Assembly (NCBI GenBank): GCA_965116565.1
Contig: OZ220699.1
Coordinates: 496,001 to 560,000, forward strand
DNA: 64,000 nt
Source of the DNA: Bin87 sp965116565
Lineage (GTDB): Bacteria > Chloroflexota > Dehalococcoidia > Lucifugimonadales > UBA3495
Direction of reading: 5' to 3'
Shown: positions 1 to 8,055 of the stretch, in pieces
Numbering within the stretch: position 1 is the stretch's first letter
Layout of the letters: every line of letters starts with the position of its first letter
Notes under the pieces: model-generated
Told to the model about the DNA's origin: nothing
Seen by the model: only the letters and a program-made list of their open reading frames with translations
The model's database searches: none
Translations under genes and position numbers: made by a program

Positions 1-233
1 CGGAACCGCTCATGCTGAGCGCGGAGCAGCGGGTGATCGTCAACCCGGGCAGCGTGGGCCAGCCCAGGGACGGAGACTGGAGGGCGTCGTACCTGCTTTA
101 TGACAGCGAGATCGGCGGCGCGGGCGCGCTGGAGCACCGCCGCGTCGAGTACGACATCGCGACGGCGCAGCGCAAAATTCGCGCGGCAGGCTTGCCGGAA
201 TCGCTGGCGGACCGGCTGGGGCGTGGGCATTAG
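1..233 (+). CDS. Metallophosphoesterase, C-terminal fragment (gene starts before the window)
   Basis: The reading frame is open from the first bases and ends at TAG 231-233, so only the last ~75 residues are seen. The motif NPGSVGQPRDGD is the hallmark of the C-terminal metal-binding block of calcineurin-like (YfcE/MJ0936-type) phosphoesterases, which hydrolyse phosphodiesters with a two-metal centre. The remaining tail is the usual short strand-helix cap. The catalytic N-terminal half lies outside the window, so substrate cannot be judged. An internal ATG at position 12 is unlikely to be the true start. Confidence 0.75.
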   Translation, partial: EPLMLSAEQRVIVNPGSVGQPRDGDWRASYLLYDSEIGGAGALEHRRVEYDIATAQRKIRAAGLPESLADRLGRGH

Positions 234-436
234 GCGATTGGAGTAAAATAATTCAAATGAGCGTGAGAACTCATTCCCAACTCACGAATGCCAAACGGCT
301 CTCTGAATCTCGCGCCACTGCCTGAATCAGCAACTGTTACAATTGGCCGGAACAAGCGCAAGGATTCGACTGGCGACGCGCCGCAATTATAGTCTCGGAG
401 GAGGAGCCTCGGGGAAGGAGCCTCAGGAGGAACACC

Positions 437-727
437 ATGCCTGCTATCAAGACTCGGCTGGAGGGAGCCTTGGAAGCGAGACGTCGTGCAAGGGCGAATC
501 CGACGGTAACCCGCAGCCGCTACTCGTTGCGTCGTTTCCTCAAAGCAGCCCACGAGGCGCTCGCGGCAGGTGATGATCCCAAAGCAGTGGACATGGCGGC
601 GCGCATCTATGTTCACGAAGACTTACGAGGCCGCGTCAACACCATACTTGCGCGCAGCCTGCATGACAAAACTGCAAACCGTTCCCGCCTGCGCTTAGAC
701 AGGTTGAATCGGCGGTCCGAACTGTAG
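437..727 (+). CDS. rpsT: Probable 30S ribosomal protein S20 (divergent)
   Basis: 96 residues, very basic. The N-terminal half is a long Arg-rich helix (EARRRARANPTVTRSRYSLRRF), followed by EALAAGD and a C-terminal HDKTANRSRLRLDRLN block. These match the order and spacing of bacterial S20: basic helix, then the A-x-GD turn, then the H-x-N-x-A-x-R-x-SRL-x-x-x-LN tail. S20 binds 16S rRNA early in 30S assembly. An AGGAGG ribosome binding site sits six bases before the ATG. The assignment rests on motif resemblance and length only. An unrelated small basic helical protein is the alternative. Confidence 0.5.
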   Translation: MPAIKTRLEGALEARRRARANPTVTRSRYSLRRFLKAAHEALAAGDDPKAVDMAARIYVHEDLRGRVNTILARSLHDKTANRSRLRLDRLNRRSEL

Positions 728-734
728 ACGTGTC

Positions 735-1226
735 ATGTCCAGACGATCCGATCCACAGGATGCCGAAGCAGGTGCGGGGGAGAACGGCGGCGTTGGTCGA
801 TCGTCGACAGATATTACTCCAACAGCGCCTCCCTCACCCAGCGAGTCGTCCAGTGAACGCGACACGTTTGGCGCTGATTTGGCGGGGCATCAGATCGGTC
901 AGATCGTGATGCAAGCTTTTTCCCGTCTGTTCTAAACCACGAACGAAGAATCCATTGTCGACGCAGAACTAGCTCACAAAGCCCTTGATCTCGACCGGCA
1001 TGAACTGGACTTGATAAACGAAGAGGCAAAACGTGACCACCAGAGAAAGATGCAAGAAATTAAGATTATCGCGTCTCTGGCGGTCGCGGCGATGATTGTC
1101 ATCCTGTTCATATGCGGTTTGGTAGCATGGCGTGCACCTGACAAGCTCCTGGAAATCGTCATACCTACCATCACTGCCATAGGTGGCTTGTTAGGTGGTT
1201 ACGGTATAGGACGGGTTAGGCGTTAG
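735..1226 (+). pseudogene. Small two-helix membrane protein, frame interrupted by an in-frame TAA
   Basis: The frame opens at ATG 735 and gives 66 residues rich in Ser, Pro and acidic residues up to TAA 933-935. The same frame then stays open to TAG at 1224-1226. The downstream part encodes an amphipathic charged helix (VDAELAHKALDLDRHELDL), then two membrane helices (IIASLAVAAMIVILFICGLVAW and a Gly-rich IVIPTITAIGGLLGGYGIG). Continuity of frame and sensible composition across the stop suggest one gene broken by a nonsense mutation. Alternatively, the membrane part is its own gene starting at a non-ATG codon such as TTG 1011. Function unknown. Confidence 0.4.
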
Positions 1227-1342
1227 ATTGGTTCGCGACTTGCACAGCCGCCGAGATTGTCGGCGCAGTGTGGGAACGATTACAATCCGGGGGCGAACTG
1301 GACCAAGTACCGAGGCGACGCTGGCAACGAGGACTAAACAAA

Positions 1343-1522
1343 ATGAGCCAGAGCAACGATTTGGAGCGGATTTACCAGGAGCTGCGCCGGCGGGCGGTGG
1401 TGGAGTTTGGCGAGGAGCGCGCCGTGGAACTGGAATCGTACCTGCGGACTGCGGCGCAGCAGATTCACGACGTTGAGGGCGCCGACGTGCACCCGGACCT
1501 GGAGCCGCTGTTCCAGGAATAG
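1343..1522 (+). CDS. Small helical protein upstream of amidase
   Basis: 59 residues, almost entirely predicted helix (LERIYQELRRRAVVEFGEERAVELESYLRTAAQQI). The ATG at 1343 was chosen because the conserved-looking helical part begins just after it and the more upstream frame is Arg-rich noise. It lies 80 bases before an amidase-signature gene on the same strand. Small helical subunits such as GatC and AtzG wrap around amidase-signature enzymes and are encoded next to them. A similar partner role here is inference from size and position only. Confidence 0.45.
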   Translation: MSQSNDLERIYQELRRRAVVEFGEERAVELESYLRTAAQQIHDVEGADVHPDLEPLFQE

Positions 1523-1602
1523 TGGGGGAGTCGAATACTCCCGGCGCCCCGGCCCTCGCCCGCGAGGGGAGAGGGAGTTGAGCCACACCGTCAAGAGGTT
1601 GG

Positions 1603-2961
1603 ATGATGCCTGAACTTCATGAGCTATCGGTGGTAGAAGCCGCCGCGCAAATTCGCGAGGGAACCATTTCGCCGGTGGCCCTGGCGGAATCGCTATTGGC
1701 GCGGATTGACGCGCTGGACGGGGACCTTCAGGCCTGGGTCACGATTGACCGGGACGCCGTGCTGGCGATGGCGCGGCAGCGGGAGGCCGAGGTGCAGAGC
1801 GGCGCGGCGCTGGGCCCCATCCACGGCGTGCCGGTGGGTCTGAAGGACATCTTCTACACCGAGGGGATGCTCACCGCGTGCGGCTCCAAGGTGTACGCCG
1901 ACTTCGTCCCCAGCTTCGACGCCACGTCGGTGGCCAAGATCAAAGCCGCCGGCGGCATCATTCTGGGCAAGGCGGTCACCACCGAGTTCGCCACGTCCGA
2001 CCCATCGCCGACGCGCAATCCCTGGAACCTGGAGCACACCCCCGGCGGTTCCAGCAGCGGGTCGTCGGCCGCGGTGGCGGCGCGCATGGTGCCGGCGGCG
2101 CTGGGCTCGCAGACCGGCGGCTCCACGTGCCGGCCGGCGGCGTACAACGGCATCGTGGGGCTGAAACCCACCTACGGGCGCATCAGCCGGTATGGAGTCG
2201 CGCCGGTGAGCTGGTCGCTGGACCACGTGGGCATCCTCACGCGCACGGTGGCGGACGCCGCGCTGATGCTGATGGTGCTGAGCGGCGAGGACGACAATGA
2301 TCCCGGCAGCCTGCGCGAGCCCGTGCCCGACTTCGTGGCGCAGATGACGGAGCACGACCGGCCGCCGCGCATCGGGCTGGTGCGGCAGTATTACCAGGAC
2401 TACGCTACGCCCGAGATCTGGGCGCATACGGAGGCGGTTGCCAACCAATTGGCGGAGGCGGGAGCAGAGGTGGAGGAGATCCCGCTGCCGGACAGCTTCG
2501 CCCGGGTGCACAGCTTCCAGCGGGTCGTCATGAACGTGGAGTGCGCCGGATTCCACCAGGCCAACCACCGCATCCGCGCCGCCGATTACGGGCCGCGCAT
2601 ACGCGGCGGCATGGAGATGGGAATGATCATGCCCACGTCCACGTACATGAAGGCACAACGGCTGCGCCGGCAGTTCCGCGCCGACATGAGCGAGATGGCG
2701 GCCCGGGTGGACGTGGTGATGACGCCGGCAACGCCGGCGCCCGCGCCGAAGGACCTGAACACCACGGGGGACGCGGCGTTCCAGCAGCCGTGGACGGCGG
2801 CCGGCCTGCCGACGGTGGTGGTATCGACAGGACTGAGCGAGCTTGGGATGCCCATGGCCGTGCAGTTCGGCGGCCCGTGGGGTCAGGAGGGCCAGGTGCT
2901 GGGCGCAGGGCAGTGGTGCGAGCGCATCGCCGGCCTGAACCAGGCGCCGCCCGTTTCTTGA
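1603..2961 (+). CDS. Amidase (amidase signature family, GatA-like)
   Basis: 452 residues, normal for the family. The Ser-cisSer-Lys catalytic set is visible: Lys81 in GLKDIF, the Gly/Ser-rich loop at 148-155 (GGSSSGSS), and the TGGS motif at 171-174 supplying the nucleophile region. The C-terminus keeps PAGLP-like and MGxxxGxxPW blocks (AAGLPTVVV, MAVQFGGPW). Such enzymes hydrolyse amides or ester-like substrates. Lone copies outside gatCAB usually act on small organic amides. Two ATGs in tandem (1603, 1606) could serve as start. A close but truncated copy lies at 58770-59585. The stop codon falls inside a direct repeat that recurs at 3262. Confidence 0.85.
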   Translation: MMPELHELSVVEAAAQIREGTISPVALAESLLARIDALDGDLQAWVTIDRDAVLAMARQREAEVQSGAALGPIHGVPVGLKDIFYTEGMLTACGSKVYADFVPSFDATSVAKIKAAGGIILGKAVTTEFATSDPSPTRNPWNLEHTPGGSSSGSSAAVAARMVPAALGSQTGGSTCRPAAYNGIVGLKPTYGRISRYGVAPVSWSLDHVGILTRTVADAALMLMVLSGEDDNDPGSLREPVPDFVAQMTEHDRPPRIGLVRQYYQDYATPEIWAHTEAVANQLAEAGAEVEEIPLPDSFARVHSFQRVVMNVECAGFHQANHRIRAADYGPRIRGGMEMGMIMPTSTYMKAQRLRRQFRADMSEMAARVDVVMTPATPAPAPKDLNTTGDAAFQQPWTAAGLPTVVVSTGLSELGMPMAVQFGGPWGQEGQVLGAGQWCERIAGLNQAPPVS

Positions 2962-2971
2962 CACCGCCAAC
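2947..2971 (+). repeat. 25-bp direct repeat, left copy
   Basis: CCGCCCGTTTCTTGACACC begins this copy. A second copy at 3262-3286 matches at 24 of 25 positions. The pair flanks the DUF433 gene exactly. The left copy contains the amidase stop codon. Confidence 0.8.
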
Positions 2972-2989
2972 CGTTCAGGAACTATAGCG

Positions 2990-3241
2990 ATGCCCGACAA
3001 TCAAGAACTGTTGAAACGCATCACGGCTCGTCCGGATGTGTTTGGAGGAAAACCGATTGTTCGCAACATGCGGATATCGGTCGAGCTCATCCTGAGCCTT
3101 CTGAGCCAGGGAGCCACCACGCAAGAACTGCTGGACGACTACCCTGACTTGGAACCGGAAGACATGCGAGCCTGCGTTGCCTACGCTCACGCCGTCATCG
3201 CCGGAGACACACTCGGCACGGTTTCAATAGCCGAGACATGA
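2990..3241 (+). CDS. DUF433 family protein, orphan antitoxin-like
   Basis: 83 residues. The motif ITARPDVFGGKPIVRNMRISV is the DUF433 signature (I-x-x-x-P-x-V-x-GGKP-x-x-x-x-x-R-I-x-V), followed by the helical LLSQGATTQELLDDYPDL part, a wHTH-like fold. In many genomes this family precedes a PIN-like DUF5615 toxin and is read as its antitoxin. No toxin gene follows here; the next gene is a tRNA. It may therefore be an orphan left after loss of its partner. Its flanking direct repeats are consistent with insertion or deletion at this spot. Confidence 0.8.
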   Translation: MPDNQELLKRITARPDVFGGKPIVRNMRISVELILSLLSQGATTQELLDDYPDLEPEDMRACVAYAHAVIAGDTLGTVSIAET

Positions 3242-3261
3242 CGCCGTTATGCTCAGCGTGC

Positions 3262-3286
3262 CCGCCCGTTTCTTGACACCCCCAAC
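3262..3286 (+). repeat. 25-bp direct repeat, right copy
   Basis: Right-hand partner of the repeat at 2947-2971, with one mismatch. It lies just after the DUF433 gene and before tRNA-Lys. Confidence 0.8.
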
Positions 3287-3329
3287 TGATGTTGATAGCC
3301 TAACTTTTGCGCCTTGTGCGCCGCTCTGT

Positions 3330-3405
3330 GGCCCGCTAGCTCAACTGGCAGAGCAGCTGACTCTTAATCAGCAGGTTCTCGGTTCGACCCCGAGGCGGGT
3401 CACCA
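3330..3405 (+). tRNA. tRNA-Lys (anticodon CTT)
   Basis: The cloverleaf can be drawn by hand: acceptor GGCCCGC pairs with GCGGGTC (one G-T pair), D-arm GCTC/GAGC, anticodon stem GCTGA/TCAGC with loop CTCTTAA giving anticodon CTT, and T-arm CTCGG/CCGAG with loop TTCGACC. The 3' CCA is encoded. Confidence 0.95.
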
Positions 3406-3456
3406 TCTCCCAAAATGGTCGATTGGGCCGGTCATGCGCCAATCGGCGGGGGCTCT

Positions 3457-3541
3457 GGGGAAGTGTCGGAATTGGCAGACGAGCATGACTTAGGATCATG
3501 TGCCCTTGGGCGTGCGGGTTCGAGTCCCGCCTTCCCCACCA
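3457..3541 (+). tRNA. tRNA-Leu (anticodon TAG)
   Basis: A class II tRNA with a long variable arm (GCCCTTGGGC). Acceptor GGGGAAG pairs with CTTCCCC, the anticodon loop is CTTAGGA giving TAG, and the T-arm is GCGGG/CCCGC around TTCGAGT. CCA is encoded. It lies 51 bases after tRNA-Lys, probably in one transcript. Confidence 0.95.
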
Positions 3542-3554
3542 TCTACGCTTTGGT

Positions 3555-3578
3555 TCCCCGATTCGTTCGGGGATTTTT
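3555..3578 (+). terminator. Rho-independent terminator after tRNA-Leu
   Basis: Stem TCCCCG/CGGGGA with a 7-base loop followed by TTTTT, 13 bases after the encoded CCA. Confidence 0.8.
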
Positions 3579-3608
3579 GGTTCGTGTGGATCGCGGAGAA
3601 GGCTTCGC

Positions 3609-4109
3609 CTAGCGCGGCCTGATCAGGGTCAACGTGGCAATGTACAGCCTCTCGCTGACTGAGCTCTGCAAGTAGCCGAGGATAGCCGCTTCGGTTTGAC
3701 TGAGGTGCCCTCTGGCCTCCTGTGCCGTGATGACGGCGGTGTGATCGTAGTCCGCCGAGTGGCGGAGCTGCTGCATGAGGTCAAATGTATCCGCGAAGTT
3801 GCGTGCTGGAGCGGAGAATTCATGGCGGTGGCGCCGAAGTTCACGGCGGGCGGGCGAATGGTCAAGTCCACGGTATATGCGCGACCAAGCAGCGACGGCC
3901 AGAGCGTCGCCTGGTGAACCGATGAGCATATCGGCGTTGCTTTCTGCCAGTGCGTGAAAAAGGGCGTAGTAGGCGTTGCTGATGGCCCTGCGGACGTGCC
4001 CGCCGGTGGGAGTGAATACCCCACGTCGCGTGTCGAGGAGGTCGTATCCCGCCTGTACGAGTTGACGCCAATCGACGGGCGTGGGCGGCAGGCCCCTGGC
4101 GGTAGTCAT
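3609..4109 (-). CDS. HEPN domain protein (putative RNase toxin of a two-gene module)
   Basis: 166 residues, all-helical. The block AISNAYYALFHALAESNADML matches the central helix of HEPN proteins of the R-A-YYA-x-FH type. The later LRHSADYDH has the R-x6-H spacing of the HEPN nuclease motif and also the R-x-x-ADY element common in this subfamily. HEPN proteins are typically RNases in toxin-antitoxin or phage-defence systems. The start overlaps the stop of the upstream gene by ATGA, so the two are translationally coupled. The partner is not a nucleotidyltransferase, which is the usual HEPN companion. Toxicity is inferred from family. Confidence 0.7.
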   Translation of the reverse strand: MTTARGLPPTPVDWRQLVQAGYDLLDTRRGVFTPTGGHVRRAISNAYYALFHALAESNADMLIGSPGDALAVAAWSRIYRGLDHSPARRELRRHRHEFSAPARNFADTFDLMQQLRHSADYDHTAVITAQEARGHLSQTEAAILGYLQSSVSERLYIATLTLIRPR

Positions 4110-4396
4110 CTGCTCAGTTCGCCTCTATCCGAATACGAGATGTTGGGCGGATGGATGATCCCGGCCTTTTGGCAAACGTCGCGCATGTCGCTGCTGAATT
4201 CCAGCATCTTGTGAGGGTCGAGTTCGGGATGATCGTCTTCCAGGATCACGCGGATGTAAACGAAGTCCTCTTCGTCCGGGCCGGTCCGGTTTTCGGCTTT
4301 CACGTCGTTAATGATGAAATCGGCCGACAGGTAGTTGGGCAGTTCGTCCCTGATGATGCCGGCGATTTTTTCCAGGGTTTCGGGATTGGCGGTCAT
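4106..4396 (-). CDS. Small acidic protein coupled to HEPN gene (candidate antitoxin)
   Basis: 97 residues from ATG 4396, which has a GAGAGG ribosome binding site; more upstream ATGs lack one. The protein is acidic, with a predicted helix (ETLEKIAGIIRDELPNYL) followed by beta strands (DFIINDVKAEN, EDFVYIRVILEDDHPEL) and a short helix. I do not recognise a named family. It overlaps the HEPN gene by four bases and precedes it, the usual order for antitoxin then toxin. The antitoxin role is inference from position, charge and size. Confidence 0.6.
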   Translation of the reverse strand: MTANPETLEKIAGIIRDELPNYLSADFIINDVKAENRTGPDEEDFVYIRVILEDDHPELDPHKMLEFSSDMRDVCQKAGIIHPPNISYSDRGELSR

Positions 4397-4648
4397 GGTT
4401 CCAACCTCTCGGAGTCGCGCTGTCATTTGATGATATTTTGCGCCGGAGACAAGGGTCAAGCAAGGCGGTGTCATTGTGAAAATGCGGGCCGCAGCCGTTC
4501 ATGGGCCGAAACGGTTATGTTCGAGGCATGAGGAGTTCTTGTCCTGGCAAGCGCGCAACGGGGATAATGTTCGCGTATGGGATCCGGCGTTCGTCGAATA
4601 AGTTGACCCTCATGGCATTTGCCGATTTTCAAAGCGGAGTCTCTTGAT

Positions 4649-6559
4649 ATGGGCGTTTTTTCCAATCCGTGGCGCCGCATTGGCGCCCGTTTGTATCTGG
4701 CCCTGGGTTTTGCGGTGGTGCTGACGCTGGTTTCAGCGGCGGTGGGAGTGTTCTACTTTGAGCGGAGCGGTGACCTGAACTACCAGGTGCGGTCGGAGTC
4801 GGTGCCGGTGCTGGAGGCGTCGTGGGCGGCGGCAAGAGAGGTTGACGGCCTGCGCTACCTGGGAACCAACCTGCTGGCTCACTCGGCCGACGGATCGCGC
4901 GCCGTGAGCGCGGCCCAGGTGGATGACACCCTCGCGAGACTCGAGACGCACCTGGCGCAGGTCAGCAGCGTGCCATCTCTGGAAGCGCACTCGGAGGCGG
5001 TGTATGACGGCGCATACGATCTGGCCGACATCATCAGCAGCCTGTCCCTGAACCGGATCGCCACGCTGCAGGCTGACGAGGACGCGGCGCAGGTGCAGGC
5101 ACAACTGGCGGCGCTGGAAGTATCGGACCAAGCATCGCAGACGGCGGCAGGCGTGTTGGGCCAGGCGCTCAAAGCCGACGACGACGCGGAGTTGGAACGC
5201 CTGTGGAGCGAGCTGGAAACCCTGGCCGGATCGGGCGCCGACCCTGCGGTGCTGGATCTGGCGGCGGGCGACGGAGTGTTCTTCGTGCGGCGGCAGCAAC
5301 TCGGCCTGCAGGAACAGGCCGCCGGGTTGGGCCAGGATTTTGAGCAGTCCGCCGCTGCGTTGCAGGATTCGGTGACCACGCTCCTGGGTGAGGCTCGCGC
5401 GGAGTCAGCGTCCACGTTGGACGCGGCGGTGGCGAGCTTCGACCAGGGAAGGGTCCTGCTGGCGGTCATCAGCATCGCCAGCGTGATTGCGGCGACGATG
5501 GCGGCCTGGCTATGGGTCGGCAACGGCGTGGTGCGTCGGCTGTCCCGACTGTCCGACCGGATGCGCAGCATGGCCACCGGCGACCTGGAAACGCCGGTGC
5601 CGGAGGTGGGCACCGACGAAATCGGCGAGCTTGCCGACGCCCTGGAGGTCTTCCGACAACAGGCGCTGGAAGTCCAGCGTCTGAACCTGGTCGAGCAGCT
5701 TTACGGCCAACTGCGGGAGGCCAACGCCGAGTTGCAGCGCATGCAGGACCGGTTGGTGGCCCAGGAGAAGCTGGCGGCGCTGGGCGAATTGGTGTCCGGC
5801 GTGGCCCATGAGATCAGCAACCCGCTGAACTTCGTCAAGAACTTCTCCGAAGGATCCCAGGAACTGTACGGCGAACTGTCCGACATGCTCAGAACCTACC
5901 GGGACGAGATGAGCGCCGAGGACGCGGCCCTGCTGGACGACATCACTGAGGAGCTGACCACCAGTCTCAACCGGGTGCGGGACAACGGCGGGCGCGCGCT
6001 GGCGATCGTGGAGCGGATGCGCGGCCTGGGAGTGGTCGGAGGAGAACCCGTGCCGACCGACCTGAACCCGCTGGTGCGGCGGGCGGTGCAGTTGGGCTGC
6101 GACACCTTCCGGGCCGAATGGCAGGACTTCGAGATAGCGCCGAACTACGACCTGGACACCTCATTCGGGCAGGTGCCGCTGGTGGGGCAGGACTTCAGTG
6201 AGGCCCTGGTGAACCTGGTGTCCAACGCCTGCTACGCGCTGCGGGCAAAGCGGGAGTCGTCAGGCGGCGAAGAGGGTTACGAGCCTCAGCTGAAGGTATC
6301 GAGCCGGCTGGTGGACGGGATGGTCGAGGTGCGCGTACGGGACAACGGCACGGGCATTCCCGAAGACGTGGTGGGCCACATTTTCAATCCGTTCTTCACC
6401 ACGCGTGAGGGAGCGATGGGAGCCGGCCTGGGGTTGTCCATCGCCGCCGACGTCGCCCGGCGCGCCGGCGGCGACCTCACGGTGGAAACCGAGTACGGGA
6501 AGTACACGGAGTTCACGCTGAGCGTGCCGACGGAGGAGCCGGCCCTGGCCGTGGCGTGA
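4649..6559 (+). CDS. Membrane sensor histidine kinase (HAMP-HisKA-HATPase)
   Basis: 636 residues from ATG 4649, preceded by CGGAG at good spacing. Order: membrane helix ~13-36, a long periplasmic-side helical sensor region (~37-265), membrane helix ~268-290, HAMP (RLSRLSDRMRSMATGDLETP), a coiled coil, the H-box GVAHEISNPLNF with phospho-acceptor His near 387, the N-box LVNLVSNACYAL, and G boxes RDNGTGIP and GAGLGLSI. The H-box belongs to the HEINNPL-type kinases. No response regulator lies nearby, so the output partner is elsewhere. A strong hairpin follows the gene. Confidence 0.9.
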   Translation: MGVFSNPWRRIGARLYLALGFAVVLTLVSAAVGVFYFERSGDLNYQVRSESVPVLEASWAAAREVDGLRYLGTNLLAHSADGSRAVSAAQVDDTLARLETHLAQVSSVPSLEAHSEAVYDGAYDLADIISSLSLNRIATLQADEDAAQVQAQLAALEVSDQASQTAAGVLGQALKADDDAELERLWSELETLAGSGADPAVLDLAAGDGVFFVRRQQLGLQEQAAGLGQDFEQSAAALQDSVTTLLGEARAESASTLDAAVASFDQGRVLLAVISIASVIAATMAAWLWVGNGVVRRLSRLSDRMRSMATGDLETPVPEVGTDEIGELADALEVFRQQALEVQRLNLVEQLYGQLREANAELQRMQDRLVAQEKLAALGELVSGVAHEISNPLNFVKNFSEGSQELYGELSDMLRTYRDEMSAEDAALLDDITEELTTSLNRVRDNGGRALAIVERMRGLGVVGGEPVPTDLNPLVRRAVQLGCDTFRAEWQDFEIAPNYDLDTSFGQVPLVGQDFSEALVNLVSNACYALRAKRESSGGEEGYEPQLKVSSRLVDGMVEVRVRDNGTGIPEDVVGHIFNPFFTTREGAMGAGLGLSIAADVARRAGGDLTVETEYGKYTEFTLSVPTEEPALAVA

Positions 6560-6589
6560 GCCGCGCGCCGTGGAGATCGGGGTAAGCAG

Positions 6590-6618
6590 AGCGGCCTCTC
6601 ATCGAGAGGCCGCTGATT
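6590..6618. terminator. Bidirectional terminator between convergent genes
   Basis: Perfect 11-bp stem AGCGGCCTCTC/GAGAGGCCGCT with loop ATC, then GATTT. It lies between the convergent histidine kinase and LLM oxidoreductase genes. Confidence 0.75.
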
Positions 6619-6639
6619 TGCGTTCGGTTTGGGGTGAGA

Positions 6640-7929
6640 CTAGGAGTCGTCGCCCGCGCCGGCGGGTACGGGGGCCGGCGGGTCGGCCACATAGGGCTTG
6701 TTGGTCGCAGGGTCAATCTCGAAGGGGCCGGGGAGCTCCAGTTCATCTGCGATTTCGCGGACGGCGGGAAGAACCTCCTGCCCCATGAGGCGCAGGCTGC
6801 GCATGGCGTCGTCGTGGGTCATCGCGCCGTCGCCGTCCCAGAAGAAGATGCTGCCGGGGCGGATGGTCTCCAGCACGTGGCGGATCTTGGGGATGACGGT
6901 CTTGGGCGTGCCGCAGATGATGGTGTAGTCCTCGATCTGCTGCTCATAAGGACGGGAGAGGACGCCGCCGGGTCCGGCGCTGCCGCCCCGGGCCGCAGTG
7001 GCCACGGACTGGGTGGGCAGTACGCGCCGGCGGGAGGTGAGGCCGGGCAGCTGGAGCAGGGCCTGGTTGGTGGTGCCCTCGTTGCCGGCGAGGAAGGGGT
7101 TGCTGGGGCCCTGCACGTACTTGCGGCCGGCCTGCTCGGCGAGTTCCTCGGTTTCATCGACGTGAACCTTCCAGAGGTAGCCGATGTTCTGGGGGCCGGA
7201 CTCGTAGCCCAGCTCGGCGGCGGTGTCGTGGTAGAGCTGGAAGGCCTGCTTGGTGGGTTCCATCTCGGTGGCGAGCATGATGTAGGGGATGCGCTGCTCG
7301 GCGGCCCACATCAGGGAGTCGCGGCTGACGACGCCGGGCAGCCAGATGGGCGGATGGGGCTTCTGGTAGGGGCGCACCCACGGGTTCACGTGGCGGAAGT
7401 GGTAGTGCTTGCCCTCCCAGCGGAAGGGGCCGGGGGTGGTCCACGCCTTGACGATAAGCTCGTGGGCCTCCTTGAACCGCTCCCAGTTGTAGTGGGGCTC
7501 GACGTTGTGGGACACGCTCTCGCGTCCGGTGCCGCGCACCCAGCCGGACACCAGCCGGCCGCGGGAGATCATGTCGATCATGGCAAGCTGCTCAACCAGC
7601 CAGAGGGGGTCATCCCAGATGGGGATGATGTTGCCCAGCAGCACGATCTTGGCGCGCTGGGTGATGCGGGCCAGGATGGAGGCCTCCACGTTCATCGCGC
7701 CGCCCATGCAGAAGGGCGTGCTGTGGTGCTCGTTGAGCATCAGGCCGTCGAATCCCATCTCCTCAGCGTAGATTTTCTCGTCGAGATAGCGGTTGTAGAG
7801 GTCGGAGCCCAACTGAGCATCGTAGATTTCGTTGCTGACGTTCAGGTCCATGATGGGCTTGCCGGTTGCCCCGAAGTATCCGGACTTGGGGTCCTGGTAC
7901 GGCCTTTCGGTAAAGTATCCGATGAACAT
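6640..7929 (-). CDS. LLM-class flavin-dependent oxidoreductase (luciferase-like)
   Basis: 429 residues with the bacterial luciferase-like TIM barrel: AEEMGFDGLMLNEHHSTPF at the N-terminus (strand then EHH), LLGNIIPIWDDPLWLVEQLAMIDMISRGRLVSGWVRGTGRE, the ERFKEAHELIVKAWT helix, and PHPPIWLPGVVSRDS. These are the FMN/F420 monooxygenase hallmarks; the family oxidises alkanes, amines, sulfonates or cyclic ketones. A GGAG ribosome binding site precedes the ATG. A proline-rich tail ends the protein. The substrate cannot be told from sequence. A second family member is at 47618-48718. Confidence 0.88.
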   Translation of the reverse strand: MFIGYFTERPYQDPKSGYFGATGKPIMDLNVSNEIYDAQLGSDLYNRYLDEKIYAEEMGFDGLMLNEHHSTPFCMGGAMNVEASILARITQRAKIVLLGNIIPIWDDPLWLVEQLAMIDMISRGRLVSGWVRGTGRESVSHNVEPHYNWERFKEAHELIVKAWTTPGPFRWEGKHYHFRHVNPWVRPYQKPHPPIWLPGVVSRDSLMWAAEQRIPYIMLATEMEPTKQAFQLYHDTAAELGYESGPQNIGYLWKVHVDETEELAEQAGRKYVQGPSNPFLAGNEGTTNQALLQLPGLTSRRRVLPTQSVATAARGGSAGPGGVLSRPYEQQIEDYTIICGTPKTVIPKIRHVLETIRPGSIFFWDGDGAMTHDDAMRSLRLMGQEVLPAVREIADELELPGPFEIDPATNKPYVADPPAPVPAGAGDDS

Positions 7930-8055
7930 GTTGGGTCTCCTTGTCGCGCTTCCGGAGGCAAGTTAGGGGGCCGGTTCCGGCTGATGCGGGGATTCTAACA
8001 CAGGGTGGTGAGACCGGCGCCTGGATTGATTGAGCGTCGAGAAAGCATCCGGGCG

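Noticed and set aside
404..430. Repeated GGAGCCTC motifs before the S20-like gene as a regulatory site
   Set aside because: They are short and purine-rich and are better explained by the ribosome binding region; no structure is convincing.
6634..7998. Plus-strand frame opposite the LLM oxidoreductase
   Set aside because: Gly/Val/Ala-rich antisense shadow. The minus-strand gene has clear family motifs and a ribosome binding site.
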